A stretch of 33,685 bases of DNA from Strigomonas culicis (Eukaryota > Euglenozoa > Kinetoplastea > Trypanosomatida > Trypanosomatidae). Positions 1-9,041 of the stretch are shown here, piece by piece. The DNA is taken from NCBI GenBank assembly GCA_000482145.1, contig AUXH01000157.1, positions 1 through 33,685 of the forward strand. Reading direction: 5' to 3'. A program made the translations under genes and the position numbers. How positions within the stretch are numbered: position 1 is the first letter of the stretch; each line of letters starts with the position of its first letter. The notes beneath the pieces were generated by a model. That model was not told the DNA's origin, did no database searches, and saw nothing but the letters and a program-made list of their open reading frames with translations.

Positions 1-1072
1 CCCCCGCGGCCGGCCGCCGTAGCGCGTGCGCGCTGAGGCTGAAGGAGGTCTCCTCGGAGAAGCTGCCCGGCTGCTGGCGCGCCTCCGGCAGCAGCGGGCT
101 GACGGGGCTGCTGCTGGACGCGAACCCGCGCGCGCCGGGCCAGGCGGCGAGGTGCGCCGCGCCGACGTCGTCGCTCAGCGTCCGCGGCACGCGGCCGTCC
201 CTGTCCCGCGTCGGCGCGTTGGCCGACGCGAAGCGAAACGCCGGCGCGGCGGTGTGCGGCGACGCGGGCATGCCGTAGTGGAGCTGGTCGAGTGTGCTGT
301 TCGTGCGCCGCACCGCCGGCGGTCGCGCGCGCGCGTCCGGCGGCGCCTCCGCCGCCGCGCGCCGCGGCACGTTCGACTGGCCCCAGTAGCCGGACCGCAC
401 CTGCGCGGCCGCGGCGGGCGGCGCCGCACCGGCGGGCTCCGCGGGGCTCTCCACGCCCGGCGCGGGGAGCATGCCGCGGTGGAGGGACGCGTCGAGCGAG
501 GCGGTGCTGCTGCGCCCGCGCAGCGTCGGTGGGCCGCCGTCGCCGTCCGGCGCGAGGCTGCTCCCGTACACCACCACGCTCACCTCCCGCGTCTGCAGCC
601 CCGAGTCGGAGTAGTCCTCGCTCTCGTCCGCGGGCCCCGCGCGATGCACGCGCTCCATGATGCCCTTGAGCTCGCACATCTCCGCGTGCGTATGGAAGTA
701 GAGGTTGCCGGTCACGGGCGGGTCCTCGCCGTACACGGCGTCGTAGTCCGTGCAGGGCAGCGCCTGCGGCAGCCGCGCGGTGTCCACGTAGCGCGCGCCG
801 TCGCGCTCGACCATGTAGTCCTCCAGGTTGAAGGCGGCCTCCCCCGCCGGCTCCGGGCCGGCACCCACCACCACGTCCGCACCGGCCGACCCCGTCTCGC
901 CGCGGAGGTACCGGCGGAGGCGCGTCCGCCGCCGGTGTCGGGTGATGAGCACGGCGACGCCGATGGCGGCGGCCAGGGCCAACGGCACCAGCAGGTAGAC
1001 GGCGACGAACGCACCGCCGCCCATCGCCAGCGTCTGCGCGCCGCGGGGCGCATCAGGCGCCGCGAGATCCAT
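1..1072 (-). CDS. Single-pass membrane protein with long low-complexity tail, partial (C-terminus off-window)
   Basis: The frame is open from the ATG at 1072 to the left edge, giving at least 357 codons with no stop. Residues about 18-44 form one hydrophobic segment, followed at once by a basic cluster (RHRRRTRLRRYLR), which suggests a type I/III orientation with a cytoplasmic tail. The tail begins with a Tyr/Asp-rich stretch (NLEDYMVERDG, CTDYDAVYGEDPP, ESEDYSDSG) and becomes Ala/Pro/Ser/Arg-rich low complexity. The layout (very short N-terminus, one membrane segment, Arg-rich stop-transfer, long tail) resembles the two genes to the right, and the spacer upstream of this gene is clearly homologous to the spacer upstream of its right neighbour. 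I infer a diverged third member of that cluster, although the protein sequences themselves align poorly. Function unknown. Confidence 0.72.
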   Translation of the reverse strand, partial: MDLAAPDAPRGAQTLAMGGGAFVAVYLLVPLALAAAIGVAVLITRHRRRTRLRRYLRGETGSAGADVVVGAGPEPAGEAAFNLEDYMVERDGARYVDTARLPQALPCTDYDAVYGEDPPVTGNLYFHTHAEMCELKGIMERVHRAGPADESEDYSDSGLQTREVSVVVYGSSLAPDGDGGPPTLRGRSSTASLDASLHRGMLPAPGVESPAEPAGAAPPAAAAQVRSGYWGQSNVPRRAAAEAPPDARARPPAVRRTNSTLDQLHYGMPASPHTAAPAFRFASANAPTRDRDGRVPRTLSDDVGAAHLAAWPGARGFASSSSPVSPLLPEARQQPGSFSEETSFSLSAHALRRPAAG

Positions 1073-1768
1073 AGCCGCCAGCACCACTCAACAGAGGAAA
1101 AGGAAAGAGACACGAATGACTCGGGGATCTAAAAAAACGTCTATAGAATATTTGTCTGTAGCGAAAATACAGATTCTCTGGAAGAAGAAAAAGATAACTA
1201 CAGAAAGAGTGCAGAGGGGGAGGAGGGAGCTGCATGGACATCTGTACGCATCACACATTCACTACCTTGAACAAATAGTCCATGTACATCGCATGATATC
1301 AACGAACTGAAGTAGACAAGATAAATGGAGAATAGAAAAAAAGATAATAATAAAAAAGCAACAAAAAAAGAGGCTGATTCATCTTAAATGAAAGAAGAAA
1401 CAAAAAAACAGCGAATTAGTGTCATCTGGGGTCAGATTTGATGGTTTTTGGTGTTATATCATAGATACACAACGGTAATGAGAAAGCTGATATAAAAAAA
1501 AATACACAACATGTGATATAAGCGTATTCGAAACATGCGCTTCGAAGGAGTCGAAGAAAAAAAAAAGAATACGGACGTAAGCGAAATAAAGTGCACAAAA
1601 GAAAAAAGAAAACGTAGAAGAAAAAGTAAAAGGATATGATGTATTTATAAGAGAGAAGAGGAAACAATGTTTCTTTATGATGGCTTCACTCTACTCGGAC
1701 TGCAACAGCAGGACAGAGAGCAGTTCATTACTGCGTAGCCCCTAGCCCCGCTGTCTAGCCAGTGGAAA
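1073..1768. other. AT-rich spacer containing a direct repeat copy
   Basis: No gene seen. It holds the 3' flank of the membrane-protein gene to its right, the 5' flank of the partial gene to its left, and copy 1 of a repeat shared with the next spacer. Purine-rich plus-strand runs read as polypyrimidine on the coding strand. Confidence 0.6.
1167..1640. repeat. Intergenic direct repeat, copy 1
   Basis: This aligns by eye with 2509-2975 at an offset of about 1342 nt, drifting to about 1335 through small indels. Shared anchors include CAGAAAGAGTGCAG (1201 and 2543), TGCATGGACAT (1231 and 2573), CTACCTTGAACAAAT (1262 and 2604) and GGAGAATAGAAAAAA (1327 and 2670). With the adjacent paralogous genes it marks a tandem duplication of gene plus flanks. 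Confidence 0.8.
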
Positions 1769-2443
1769 TCACGATATAGCTCTCACGGATGTTGCCGCAG
1801 ATGTGGAAGGTGTAGCTGATCGTAGAGGTGTTGTTGGAGCACTGTAGTACAGTGCGGTGCCGTAGCGGCTCGTGGGGGACTGCCGGCGGTACACTCGCAC
1901 CGCGCCCTCGCCGCCGGGCTCCGTCGGGTCCTGCGCGAGGTGGACCACAACGCAGTCCCCGTCCTCCACGCGCGCGAACTGCGCCGGTACCGTCGCCGTC
2001 GCGCTGCTGCCCGTCTCCGCAAACGGTGAAGTGGTGCCACCGTTGGACCTCTCTTGTGATGCACAGCCGCCGTACAGCAGCGCCTCGTCCACAAACATGG
2101 ACCCCAAAATGTGCTCCACCTCTCGCAGCGACTGCTGCACCGCCGCGCCCTGCAGCACAATCTCTCCAGTCACGATGGGGAGCGGCGCAGCGGCCTCCAC
2201 AACGGCGTTGAGGTGGCCACCCTCCGCGGGCGGGGGCTGCGCCGGCTCCAGGACGAACAGCGGCTCCGTAGCTAAGACGCGACGCAGCTCCATCCGGTGC
2301 TCCATCCGCCGCAGGTGCAGCTGCAGCTTGTGGCGGCGGGCGGCCCTCCGTCGCTTGTACACGAGGAAAGCGGAGATGATGCCGATGAATACGATAAAGG
2401 CCACGGCGATCATAACGACGCTGATGGTGATACCAGAGCGCAT
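1769..2443 (-). CDS. Small single-pass membrane protein, tandem copy A
   Basis: 224 aa from the ATG at 2443. The frame stays open further upstream, but that extension is Phe/Leu-rich, AT-biased and not shared in register with copy B, so I take the internal Met that aligns with copy B. Residues about 5-28 are a membrane segment, followed by YKRRRAARRHKLQ as a basic stop-transfer, an Arg/Met/His-rich helical stretch (LHLRRMEHRMELRR), then EPLFVLEPAQPPP. A region conserved with copy B follows (IVLQGAAVQQSLREVE, FVDEALLYGGC, AQFARVEDGDCVVVH), then a Tyr-containing tail (SRYGTALYYSAP) and a Ser/Thr/Ala end. It is a tandem duplicate of the gene at 3142-3810. No enzymatic motif is visible. The short extracellular side and long soluble tail suggest a membrane-anchored adaptor, but that is a guess. 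Confidence 0.85.
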   Translation of the reverse strand: MRSGITISVVMIAVAFIVFIGIISAFLVYKRRRAARRHKLQLHLRRMEHRMELRRVLATEPLFVLEPAQPPPAEGGHLNAVVEAAAPLPIVTGEIVLQGAAVQQSLREVEHILGSMFVDEALLYGGCASQERSNGGTTSPFAETGSSATATVPAQFARVEDGDCVVVHLAQDPTEPGGEGAVRVYRRQSPTSRYGTALYYSAPTTPLRSATPSTSAATSVRAIS

Positions 2444-3141
2444 TGAAGACACCAATGTAGAAAGAAATGGAAGAAGCAAATACGAAAACAAAATGAGAGT
2501 AAGTGTAGAAATTCTTCGGAAGAACAAAAAGAATGGTATCTTCAGAAAGAGTGCAGAAGGAGAGGAATCAGTTGCATGGACATATATACACATCTCACAT
2601 TCGCTACCTTGAACAAATGATGCCATGTACATCGCATGCTATCAAGCAACAGAACTAGTCAAGATAATTGGAGAATAGAAAAAAATGAAAACAACAGTAA
2701 AAGAAAAAAAGCAACAAAAAAAGGTTGTTCGTCTTCAATGAAGGCGTTAAAGAAAGTAAAAAAAAGCGAATTTATATAATGTAGAGTTAGATTAGATTTA
2801 ATTATGGTCTGATACCAGATACACAATGAAAAAGAGATAGTATATTTGTTAAATCAGCAAATTCGAAGCATACGCTTCAAATGGATCTAAAGAAAGAAGA
2901 AACAAAAACAACGCATGTAAGCGAAACACATTATGTGAAAAAAAAAAGAAATACAAAACATGCAGTCATGTGGTGCATTTGAAAGCGAATAAAAAAAGAA
3001 AACAGTTCTTTTCTTTTATTGCTGTTATTTACATTCTAAACCGACTGCACGGACGGCAGGACATAGAGTAATTCATTATTGTCTACTCTCTAACTCCATT
3101 GTTTAACCCGTGGAAGTCATCTCTGCCCTTCCCACAGATGC
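2444..3141. other. AT-rich spacer between tandem copies A and B
   Basis: No gene seen. It contains repeat copy 2 and, at 3010-3141, a segment recognisably similar to 1670-1768. The 3' flank was therefore duplicated together with the gene. Confidence 0.6.
2509..2975. repeat. Intergenic direct repeat, copy 2
   Basis: Partner of 1167-1640, with the shared anchors listed there. It lies upstream of copy A and downstream of copy B. The duplicated unit is about 1.34 kb (gene plus flanks). Confidence 0.8.
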
Positions 3142-3810
3142 TTATGCAGAAGCGGAAGGTGTAGCCGCTGGTGGAGGCGCCATCGGAGCACTGTAGTACA
3201 TTGCAGTCCCGTAGCGGCTAGTGGAGGACTGCCGGCGGTACAATCGTACAGCGTCCTCGCCGCCGGGCGCCGTCGGGTCCTGCGCGAAGTGGACAACAAC
3301 GCAGTCCCCGTCCTCCACGCGCGCGAACTGCGCCGGCGCCGTCGCCGTCGCGCTGCTGCCCGTCTCCGCCAGCGGCGAGGCACTGCCGCCGCTCGACGCC
3401 TCCTCTGTTGCACAGCCGCCGTACAGCAGCGCCTCGTCCACGAACACGGTGCCCAACAGCTGCTCCACCTCTCGCAGTGACTGCTGCACCGCCGCGCCCT
3501 GCAGCACAATCTGTCCGGTCGCGACGGGGAGCGGCGCAGCGGCCTCCGCCACAGCAGTCCGGGCCTGGGCAGGCGTGAGTGGCACCGGCTCCCCGGGCGG
3601 GGGCTGCGCCGGCTCCAGGACGAACAGCGGCTCCGTCGCTAAGACGCGACGCAGCTCCATCCGGTGCTCCATCCGCCGCAGGTGCAGCTGCAGCTTGTGG
3701 CGGCGGGCGGCCCTCCGTCGCTTGTACACGAGGAAAGCGGAGATGACGCCGATGAATACGATAAAGGCCACGCCGATCATAATACCGCCAATGATATTGA
3801 TAAAGGCCAT
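3142..3810 (-). CDS. Small single-pass membrane protein, tandem copy B
   Basis: 222 aa from the ATG at 3810, chosen because it puts the membrane segment (residues about 4-29) directly at the N-terminus, as in copy A. From the second half of the membrane segment onward it is nearly identical to copy A (GVAFIVFIGVISAFLVYKRRR and the following LHLRRMEHRMELRR helix). It differs by a nine-residue longer Pro/Thr/Ala insert after the PPP motif and by a shorter, different C-terminus. The extreme N-terminus also differs from copy A. The first ~40 nt of 5' flank are still alignable with copy A and similarity ends near 3860, which probably marks one duplication boundary. Function unknown. Confidence 0.85.
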   Translation of the reverse strand: MAFINIIGGIMIGVAFIVFIGVISAFLVYKRRRAARRHKLQLHLRRMEHRMELRRVLATEPLFVLEPAQPPPGEPVPLTPAQARTAVAEAAAPLPVATGQIVLQGAAVQQSLREVEQLLGTVFVDEALLYGGCATEEASSGGSASPLAETGSSATATAPAQFARVEDGDCVVVHFAQDPTAPGGEDAVRLYRRQSSTSRYGTAMYYSAPMAPPPAATPSASA

Positions 3811-4074
3811 AGAAATGAGGGAACCTATGAACAAGACACAAATGCTGAAGAAAACTGGAAGAAGTGGATACAAAGAGGATGAGAGGAGGCATAGGCGTGA
3901 ACAGGAGCGCACATGCACACAGTGATGCTGACATTCTAGTGTTTAAAGATTTCTTTAATTCTGTGTATATACCTATACATATAGATGTATTTTGATTGTG
4001 CATTTTGAGAGCTTGTAAGGCTATAATTATTAAAACGAGACAACAAAAGTAAAAGGTCTCCACACTCGATGAGT

Positions 4075-4227
4075 TTACTTCACCTTTGCCTTTTCCGCAC
4101 GCTCGTGCATCTGCTTCAGCTTGGGGTCGATGTAGTTCACCTTGGCCCAGAAGAGCAGCAGGGCGATCACCAGAAGGAGGAGGGGCCAGCTGTTGAGGAA
4201 CGGGAGGAACTCGTTCTCTATCGCCAT
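4075..4227 (-). CDS. 50-aa single-pass membrane microprotein
   Basis: An ATG at 4227 opens a 50-codon frame ending in TAA. It encodes MAIENEFLPFLNSWPLLLL, continues as a hydrophobic stretch (VIALLLFWAKVNY), then has a charged helical tail (DPKLKQMHERAEKAKVK). It sits on the same strand and in the same orientation as its neighbours, in a GC-rich island that exactly matches the frame while both flanks are AT-rich. That composition step is strong evidence that it is coding. One membrane segment at about residues 13-29 and a lysine-rich soluble tail fit a small subunit of a membrane complex (mitochondrial or ER), but I do not recognise the family. Confidence 0.78.
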   Translation of the reverse strand: MAIENEFLPFLNSWPLLLLVIALLLFWAKVNYIDPKLKQMHERAEKAKVK

Positions 4228-4516
4228 CGTGTGCAATGAAACAGGAACGGAGAGGAAGGAAGTGCGAAAGGGTGGAAAGGTGAAAATAGTTATGACTTGA
4301 TTTGATAATAAAGGTTATCTAGCATTCAAAAGAAAGGAGGACGGGAGAGAGGAGGAGGGCCAGAGTATGTTCACAACAAACGACACACAGAATTCAGCAA
4401 AAAGGAACCATTGAAAAGGAAAAAGAATAACAAACATGCACCCGTACCGGGCCCAAAACACATTTTATATATGTAACATTTTATAGAGTGAGAGAGTTAA
4501 GATAAACACGCCTTCC

Positions 4517-7500
4517 TTATAGATTGCCCAAAATATGACCAAACGTGGCGTTGTTGCCATGCTCCTCCCTGAAGTAGTCACACAACTTCGGCCGCTCGCG
4601 CAGCGCCTCCACCAGCACCTGGTCCGGCAGGTTGACAAGAAAGCTGCCGCACACCTTGTAGTAGTTCTCCGCAAAGAGGAGGACGCCCTTCCACAGCTGC
4701 GGGTTCGTCTCCCACGTGTTCGCGCGGCCGAGCGGCACCAGCACGTTCTGCACGACGAAGTGCAGAAAGTCCGTGTGGCGGCTGCGCACGAAGAGCGCGG
4801 CGGCCATGAGGATGGTCGCCATCAGCTGCGACGGGATCGGCGGCTGGTCCAGCATCTTGCGCACCGCCTTCTCCATCTCCTGGGGTCCGTAGAGCTTCTC
4901 GATTGTGCTGCTGTCGAACGAGCGCGTGAGCTCGAGACAGACCTGCACCACCTCCCGCGTCGTCGTCGCGCTGATGGGCGGCAGCCGCGCCGCCGGCGCC
5001 GCGCGGGGGGCGGCCGCCTCCGCCTGGCTCTCCTGCGGCGCCCGGTGCAGGTACACCATGAGCTCGACCCGCGAGAGGCCGCGTGGCTGCGCGTCGGCGA
5101 AGCTGACCGGGCACCGCATGATGACCTCCCGCAGGACGCGCTCGATGAACTGCGTCAGCTCGCCGGCCGCGAGGACGTAGTGGCGGTGCCGCGCGGCGAG
5201 CGGGCCGCCCTGGCCCTGGTGCTGCCGCTGCAGCTGCAGCTGCACCTGCACAAAGTAGAGGAACGCGCGCAGGTACGTCTGCCCCAGCTCCGCCGCGGGC
5301 AGGAAGCTGAGGAACGGCGCGACGAAGCGGATGTCGTGGATCACCGCCGCGCCGGCCACGCCGCCGCCGACGGGGATCTCCGCGCGCTCGTACATCGCCC
5401 GCACGTGGCCGAGCATCGCCTCTACCGCCATGGGTAGCGCGGCTGCCGCGGCGGTGTCGGCCGGCGCGGCGCTCATGGCCCGCACCTGCTCGCTGAGCGC
5501 CCACAGCATCGCCTGCACCAGCGGCGCGGCCTCCTGGCTGTAGCGGCGCAGGCTCGGCATCACCTGCGAGACGAACGCGGCAGGGTCGCGCCGGAACACG
5601 AGCTGCACCGTGCTGTGGATGTCCTTGTTCGCCGGGATGAGCCGCGCCATGACGCTGTTCTGCCGCTCGACGCACTGCTTGTACATCTCGAGCAGCGCGC
5701 CGAAGAGCTGCCGCGGCTCGCGCGTGCAGAGCACCAGGAAGAGGCCCAGGTGGCGGTTGAGCTTCGCGAGGTGAGCCACCTCCGGCTGGCCCGCGTCGCC
5801 CTCGTCGTCCTCCGCCTTTGCGGCGGCGGGCTGGTACCCCGGGATGACCGCCACCTGCCGCTGCGCGTACTGCAGCAGCTGCTGCTCGGCCCGCTCGCCG
5901 ATGCCGCCGCCGCCGCCGCCCTCCCGGCGCGACTGCACGAGCAGCACGCCGATCTGGTAGATGGACAGTCGTCGCGCGTACTCGTTGGTGCTCGTGCAGA
6001 GGTGGATGAGCAGGTTGAAGGCGCAGTCGCGGTACACGACGCGCCGCACCACCAGCCGCTGCAGCAGCCACGTGCCGATGACGCAGCGGTCCTGCTCCGC
6101 CGCGAGGCACAGCCGCTTGTACAGGTAGTGCCACACGTAGCGCGGGAGCGCCGGCGCCTGCAGCAGCAGGTCCAACAGCGTGTCGTCCAGGAAGGCGGCC
6201 AGCTTGGGCGACCCGACGAGTTTCTCCGACTGCCAGTGCGGGCGGTACACCCCCAGCATGAGCTCCACCACGCGGCACAGCAGGTGGCTGTAGGAGCTCG
6301 GCCGGCCGCGCGTGTCGTTCCGAAAGGCAAAGTGGTCCTCCGGGCCCTCCTCCGGCGGCCCCTCGTCGCCGCTGTCCGGCGCGTCGTCCGGCCGCGGCCG
6401 CTTGTGGCGCCCCGACAGATAGCTCGGCACGCGCGCGTCGACCTCCTGTAGGAAGCCGATGGGGTTCTCCGTGTCGACCATCCTGTGGGGCGTGCTGCGC
6501 AGCACGGCCCCGCCAGCCGCCGCGCCGGCCGCGTCGGCGAGCAACAGGAAGCTGCTGCTCTCCTCGCGCTCCTCGAAGGGCGCGAGGGAGGCGAAGGAGG
6601 TGAAGAGCACCTGCAGCAGCAGCTGGTAGTAGGAGGCCGGGCGCGCGACGACGGAGCGGTGGGCCCCGCCGGCCGCCTTCTGGCTCGCGTCGAGCTGCAG
6701 CTCGCCCTGCAGCTGCAGCAGCACGTCGTCGAGCGCGACGTCGGCGAGGGTCGGGGCCATCTGCACCAGGCAGCGGGCGATGAGCGCCTGCGTCGCGCGG
6801 AGCCGCTCCTCTGCCTCGCCCCGCACGTGCTCGTAGGCGCGGAGGATGTTGCGGAAGGCGCAGCGCTGCAGGTAGGCCCGCGCGGACGGGCGCCGCAGCA
6901 GCCGCATGCCCTGCTGCTGGATGCTCGTGCTGTCCTTCACGTGCGCCAGGAGGCCAGCGGCCGGGACCGCCTCGATGCCCTGCTGCTCGACGAGCCGCTG
7001 CCGCTCCAGCTCCTCGCGCTGCGCCCGCCGCGCGGCCTCGTGCTGCATCGCCTGCAGCCCCTCGCGGTGCGCCTCCCGAAGGTGCTCCTCCGTCACGTAG
7101 TCCAGCTGGCTGATGCTGTGCATCACCATCTCCGCCAGCGCGGCGGCTGTCACGACGCCGAAGGACAGCCGCAGCAGCGCGTCCCTCCCCGCCGGCTGCA
7201 AGTAGGCCGCGGCCTCGTCCTCCAGCCCCTCCACCGCCTCCTCCGCGGGCGCGCCCGGCGCCTCCGCTTCCTCCACGCGCACGAGCGCGGCGCAGCCCCG
7301 CAGGCGGCCGGCGCCGTCCGCCGCCGTCCACGCGGCCACCTCCGGCGCGAGGTCCGCCGCCGGTGGGAGGCGCGCCGCGGGCGCGAGCGGCACCGCGAGC
7401 GCGCCGCCAAAGGCGTTCACCGCGGCGAGCAGCCCGGTGCGCAGCGCGCTTGCGGCGGCGGGGTCGGCCGCAGCCGGCGCACCCTCCTGTACATGCAGCG

Positions 7501-8470
7501 CGACGCTCAGCGTCCGCTGGACCGCGCGCTGCACGCCGTAGACGCGGAAGGCGTCGCGCGCGCGCCCGGCGCCCTCGTCGGCGCCGGCCGGCTGCACCCC
7601 GTCCGCCTGCCGGTGCTGCTGCAGCCCCACGTACCGCTGGAAGACGGTCAGCAGCTCCCGCAGCGCCGCCTCGCCGAGCGCGAGCAGCGCGGCCCCGCCG
7701 TCGCCGCGGGTCGCCGCGCCGCGCCACAGCAGCTCCTCGACGCGATACAAAACGGCGCCGAGCAGCAGCGGCGACACGAGGTAGCCGCCGCGGCCGCCCT
7801 TCGCGGGCGCCGCGCCGCCCGCCTTCACGAGGCCCTCCAGCGCCACGTCGAAGGGCCCGAGCAGTCCCTTCAGCAGGTCGCGCGCGTCCGCCGCCACGGC
7901 GGGGGTCGCCGCCGCTGCCGGCTGCGCGAGCGCGTCCCAGTAAATGCGCAGCACGGCGCAGCAGCCGTCCAGCGCGATGCGCTGCAGCCGCGGGTGGTTC
8001 AGCTGCGCGGCCGTCGACGTCAGGCGCCGCGCGACAGCGGTGCGCAGCGCGCGCAGCTCCTGCAGCAGCGAGAGGCGGCTCTCCTGCTCCACCGCGTCCG
8101 CCGCGGGCTCGTACATGAAGGGGAAGGACACGTAGAACAGCCGCGCGGCGCAGCGGCAGAGGTGTTCGAACACGCCCTCGTGGACAACGGTGGAGAGGTC
8201 GTTGAGGAACATCGCCAGCAGCAGGCAGTCGTCGGAGCCCAGCTGCCACCCCGCCGCCTGGAGCAGAAGCGCCAGCGCGCGCACAATGGCCTCACGACAG
8301 GCCACGTCGGCCGGGCCGTCGCTGTAGTCGTTGTACGCATCCACCAGTGCGTTGAGCGCCTCTCGGGCGTCCTCCACGCCGGCGAGGGCGGCCACGTCAG
8401 CCTCTACCTGCTGCCATGCGGCAGCGCTGACCGCTTTTTGGGTCTGCAAGGCAGACAAGAGTGTATCCAT
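4517..8470 (-). CDS. Symplekin homologue (cleavage and polyadenylation scaffold)
   Basis: 1317 aa from the ATG at 8470. The open frame extends 76 codons further upstream, but that part lies in AT-rich spacer with a polypyrimidine tract (plus strand about 8502-8520), so MDTLLSAL is taken as the start. Symplekin is the HEAT-repeat scaffold of the CPSF-type machinery; in trypanosomatids polyadenylation is coupled to trans-splicing of the downstream gene. The N-terminal ~190 residues are helical repeats (VEDAREALNALVDAYNDY, LSTVVHEGVFEHLCRC). The C-terminal ~200 residues resemble the symplekin C-terminal domain: a REVVQVCLELTRSF helix, LMATILMAAALFV, FVVQNVLVPL, then NPQLWKGVLLFAENYYK and LPDQVLVEALRERPKLCDYF. 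That order and spacing match the animal W-x-G-F-x-x-C / LPP-Q-L / CPELR block. The middle is Ala/Gln/Arg-rich and poorly conserved. Length is close to animal symplekins (about 1270 aa). The call rests on motif recall, not alignment. Confidence 0.74.
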   Translation of the reverse strand: MDTLLSALQTQKAVSAAAWQQVEADVAALAGVEDAREALNALVDAYNDYSDGPADVACREAIVRALALLLQAAGWQLGSDDCLLLAMFLNDLSTVVHEGVFEHLCRCAARLFYVSFPFMYEPAADAVEQESRLSLLQELRALRTAVARRLTSTAAQLNHPRLQRIALDGCCAVLRIYWDALAQPAAAATPAVAADARDLLKGLLGPFDVALEGLVKAGGAAPAKGGRGGYLVSPLLLGAVLYRVEELLWRGAATRGDGGAALLALGEAALRELLTVFQRYVGLQQHRQADGVQPAGADEGAGRARDAFRVYGVQRAVQRTLSVALHVQEGAPAAADPAAASALRTGLLAAVNAFGGALAVPLAPAARLPPAADLAPEVAAWTAADGAGRLRGCAALVRVEEAEAPGAPAEEAVEGLEDEAAAYLQPAGRDALLRLSFGVVTAAALAEMVMHSISQLDYVTEEHLREAHREGLQAMQHEAARRAQREELERQRLVEQQGIEAVPAAGLLAHVKDSTSIQQQGMRLLRRPSARAYLQRCAFRNILRAYEHVRGEAEERLRATQALIARCLVQMAPTLADVALDDVLLQLQGELQLDASQKAAGGAHRSVVARPASYYQLLLQVLFTSFASLAPFEEREESSSFLLLADAAGAAAGGAVLRSTPHRMVDTENPIGFLQEVDARVPSYLSGRHKRPRPDDAPDSGDEGPPEEGPEDHFAFRNDTRGRPSSYSHLLCRVVELMLGVYRPHWQSEKLVGSPKLAAFLDDTLLDLLLQAPALPRYVWHYLYKRLCLAAEQDRCVIGTWLLQRLVVRRVVYRDCAFNLLIHLCTSTNEYARRLSIYQIGVLLVQSRREGGGGGGIGERAEQQLLQYAQRQVAVIPGYQPAAAKAEDDEGDAGQPEVAHLAKLNRHLGLFLVLCTREPRQLFGALLEMYKQCVERQNSVMARLIPANKDIHSTVQLVFRRDPAAFVSQVMPSLRRYSQEAAPLVQAMLWALSEQVRAMSAAPADTAAAAALPMAVEAMLGHVRAMYERAEIPVGGGVAGAAVIHDIRFVAPFLSFLPAAELGQTYLRAFLYFVQVQLQLQRQHQGQGGPLAARHRHYVLAAGELTQFIERVLREVIMRCPVSFADAQPRGLSRVELMVYLHRAPQESQAEAAAPRAAPAARLPPISATTTREVVQVCLELTRSFDSSTIEKLYGPQEMEKAVRKMLDQPPIPSQLMATILMAAALFVRSRHTDFLHFVVQNVLVPLGRANTWETNPQLWKGVLLFAENYYKVCGSFLVNLPDQVLVEALRERPKLCDYFREEHGNNATFGHILGNL

Positions 8471-9041
8471 GCCAACTAATTCTATTTCACGAAAAGAGGG
8501 TAAACAAAACAAAAAAACAACTACAATAATAGCTAAACAGGGAGAACAAAAAGGAAGTGAACAAACGCGCTTTTGGCTTCTATGCGAAAAGATCCATATG
8601 GCACACGAGCGAAGCAGACTCACCGTCCGATTATCATTAGGGTCATGTATATATACGCGCTGTAGCGAAAAGAATAACAATGATGCGCAAACATGCAAGA
8701 GAAAAGAGAGTCCAAAAACAGTTTAGAAGAAAAAAAAGTTAGAATTAAGTTTAAACCTCACACATAGAGCTACTACTATCGTGCACATATAAATATATAT
8801 GCAAAAACGTGTACGTATAGATGGGTGCATACAACCCGTGATAGCAAAAAAAAAACAAGATATGACTCTCACACAAAAACAAGAAAAAAAGAGGGCGTTT
8901 TTTTTTTACTATTACTTCCTTTTCTTGTCTGATAAAATGATGCAGGCCTCGCTGCAACCGGCAAAAAGAAAAGGTAAAAAAAAAAACGACATGCATAAAG
9001 AGAAGGCAGGCGTATACCCCGGCCGCGTGGCAGCGCGGGTG
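8471..9041. other. AT-rich spacer, symplekin 5' flank and RGG-protein 3' flank
   Basis: No gene seen. The plus strand is rich in A-runs near 8500-8530 and 8845-8990, giving polypyrimidine on the coding strand. Candidate splice-acceptor AGs lie in the last ~30 nt before the symplekin ATG (coding strand GTGAAATAG and AATTAG). Confidence 0.5.

Noticed and set aside
26..1132. Long plus-strand Arg/Val/Ala-rich frame at the left edge
   Set aside because: It is antisense to the minus-strand membrane-protein gene; extreme Arg content typical of a shadow frame in GC-rich DNA.
6485..8479. 664-codon plus-strand frame opposite symplekin
   Set aside because: Composition (Arg/Gln/Leu/Val/His-rich, no domain pattern) is that of an antisense shadow; the minus frame has recognisable symplekin features and its own start context.
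8471..8698. 76-codon in-frame N-terminal extension of symplekin
   Set aside because: It is AT-rich spacer with a polypyrimidine tract and acceptor-like AGs just before the chosen ATG.
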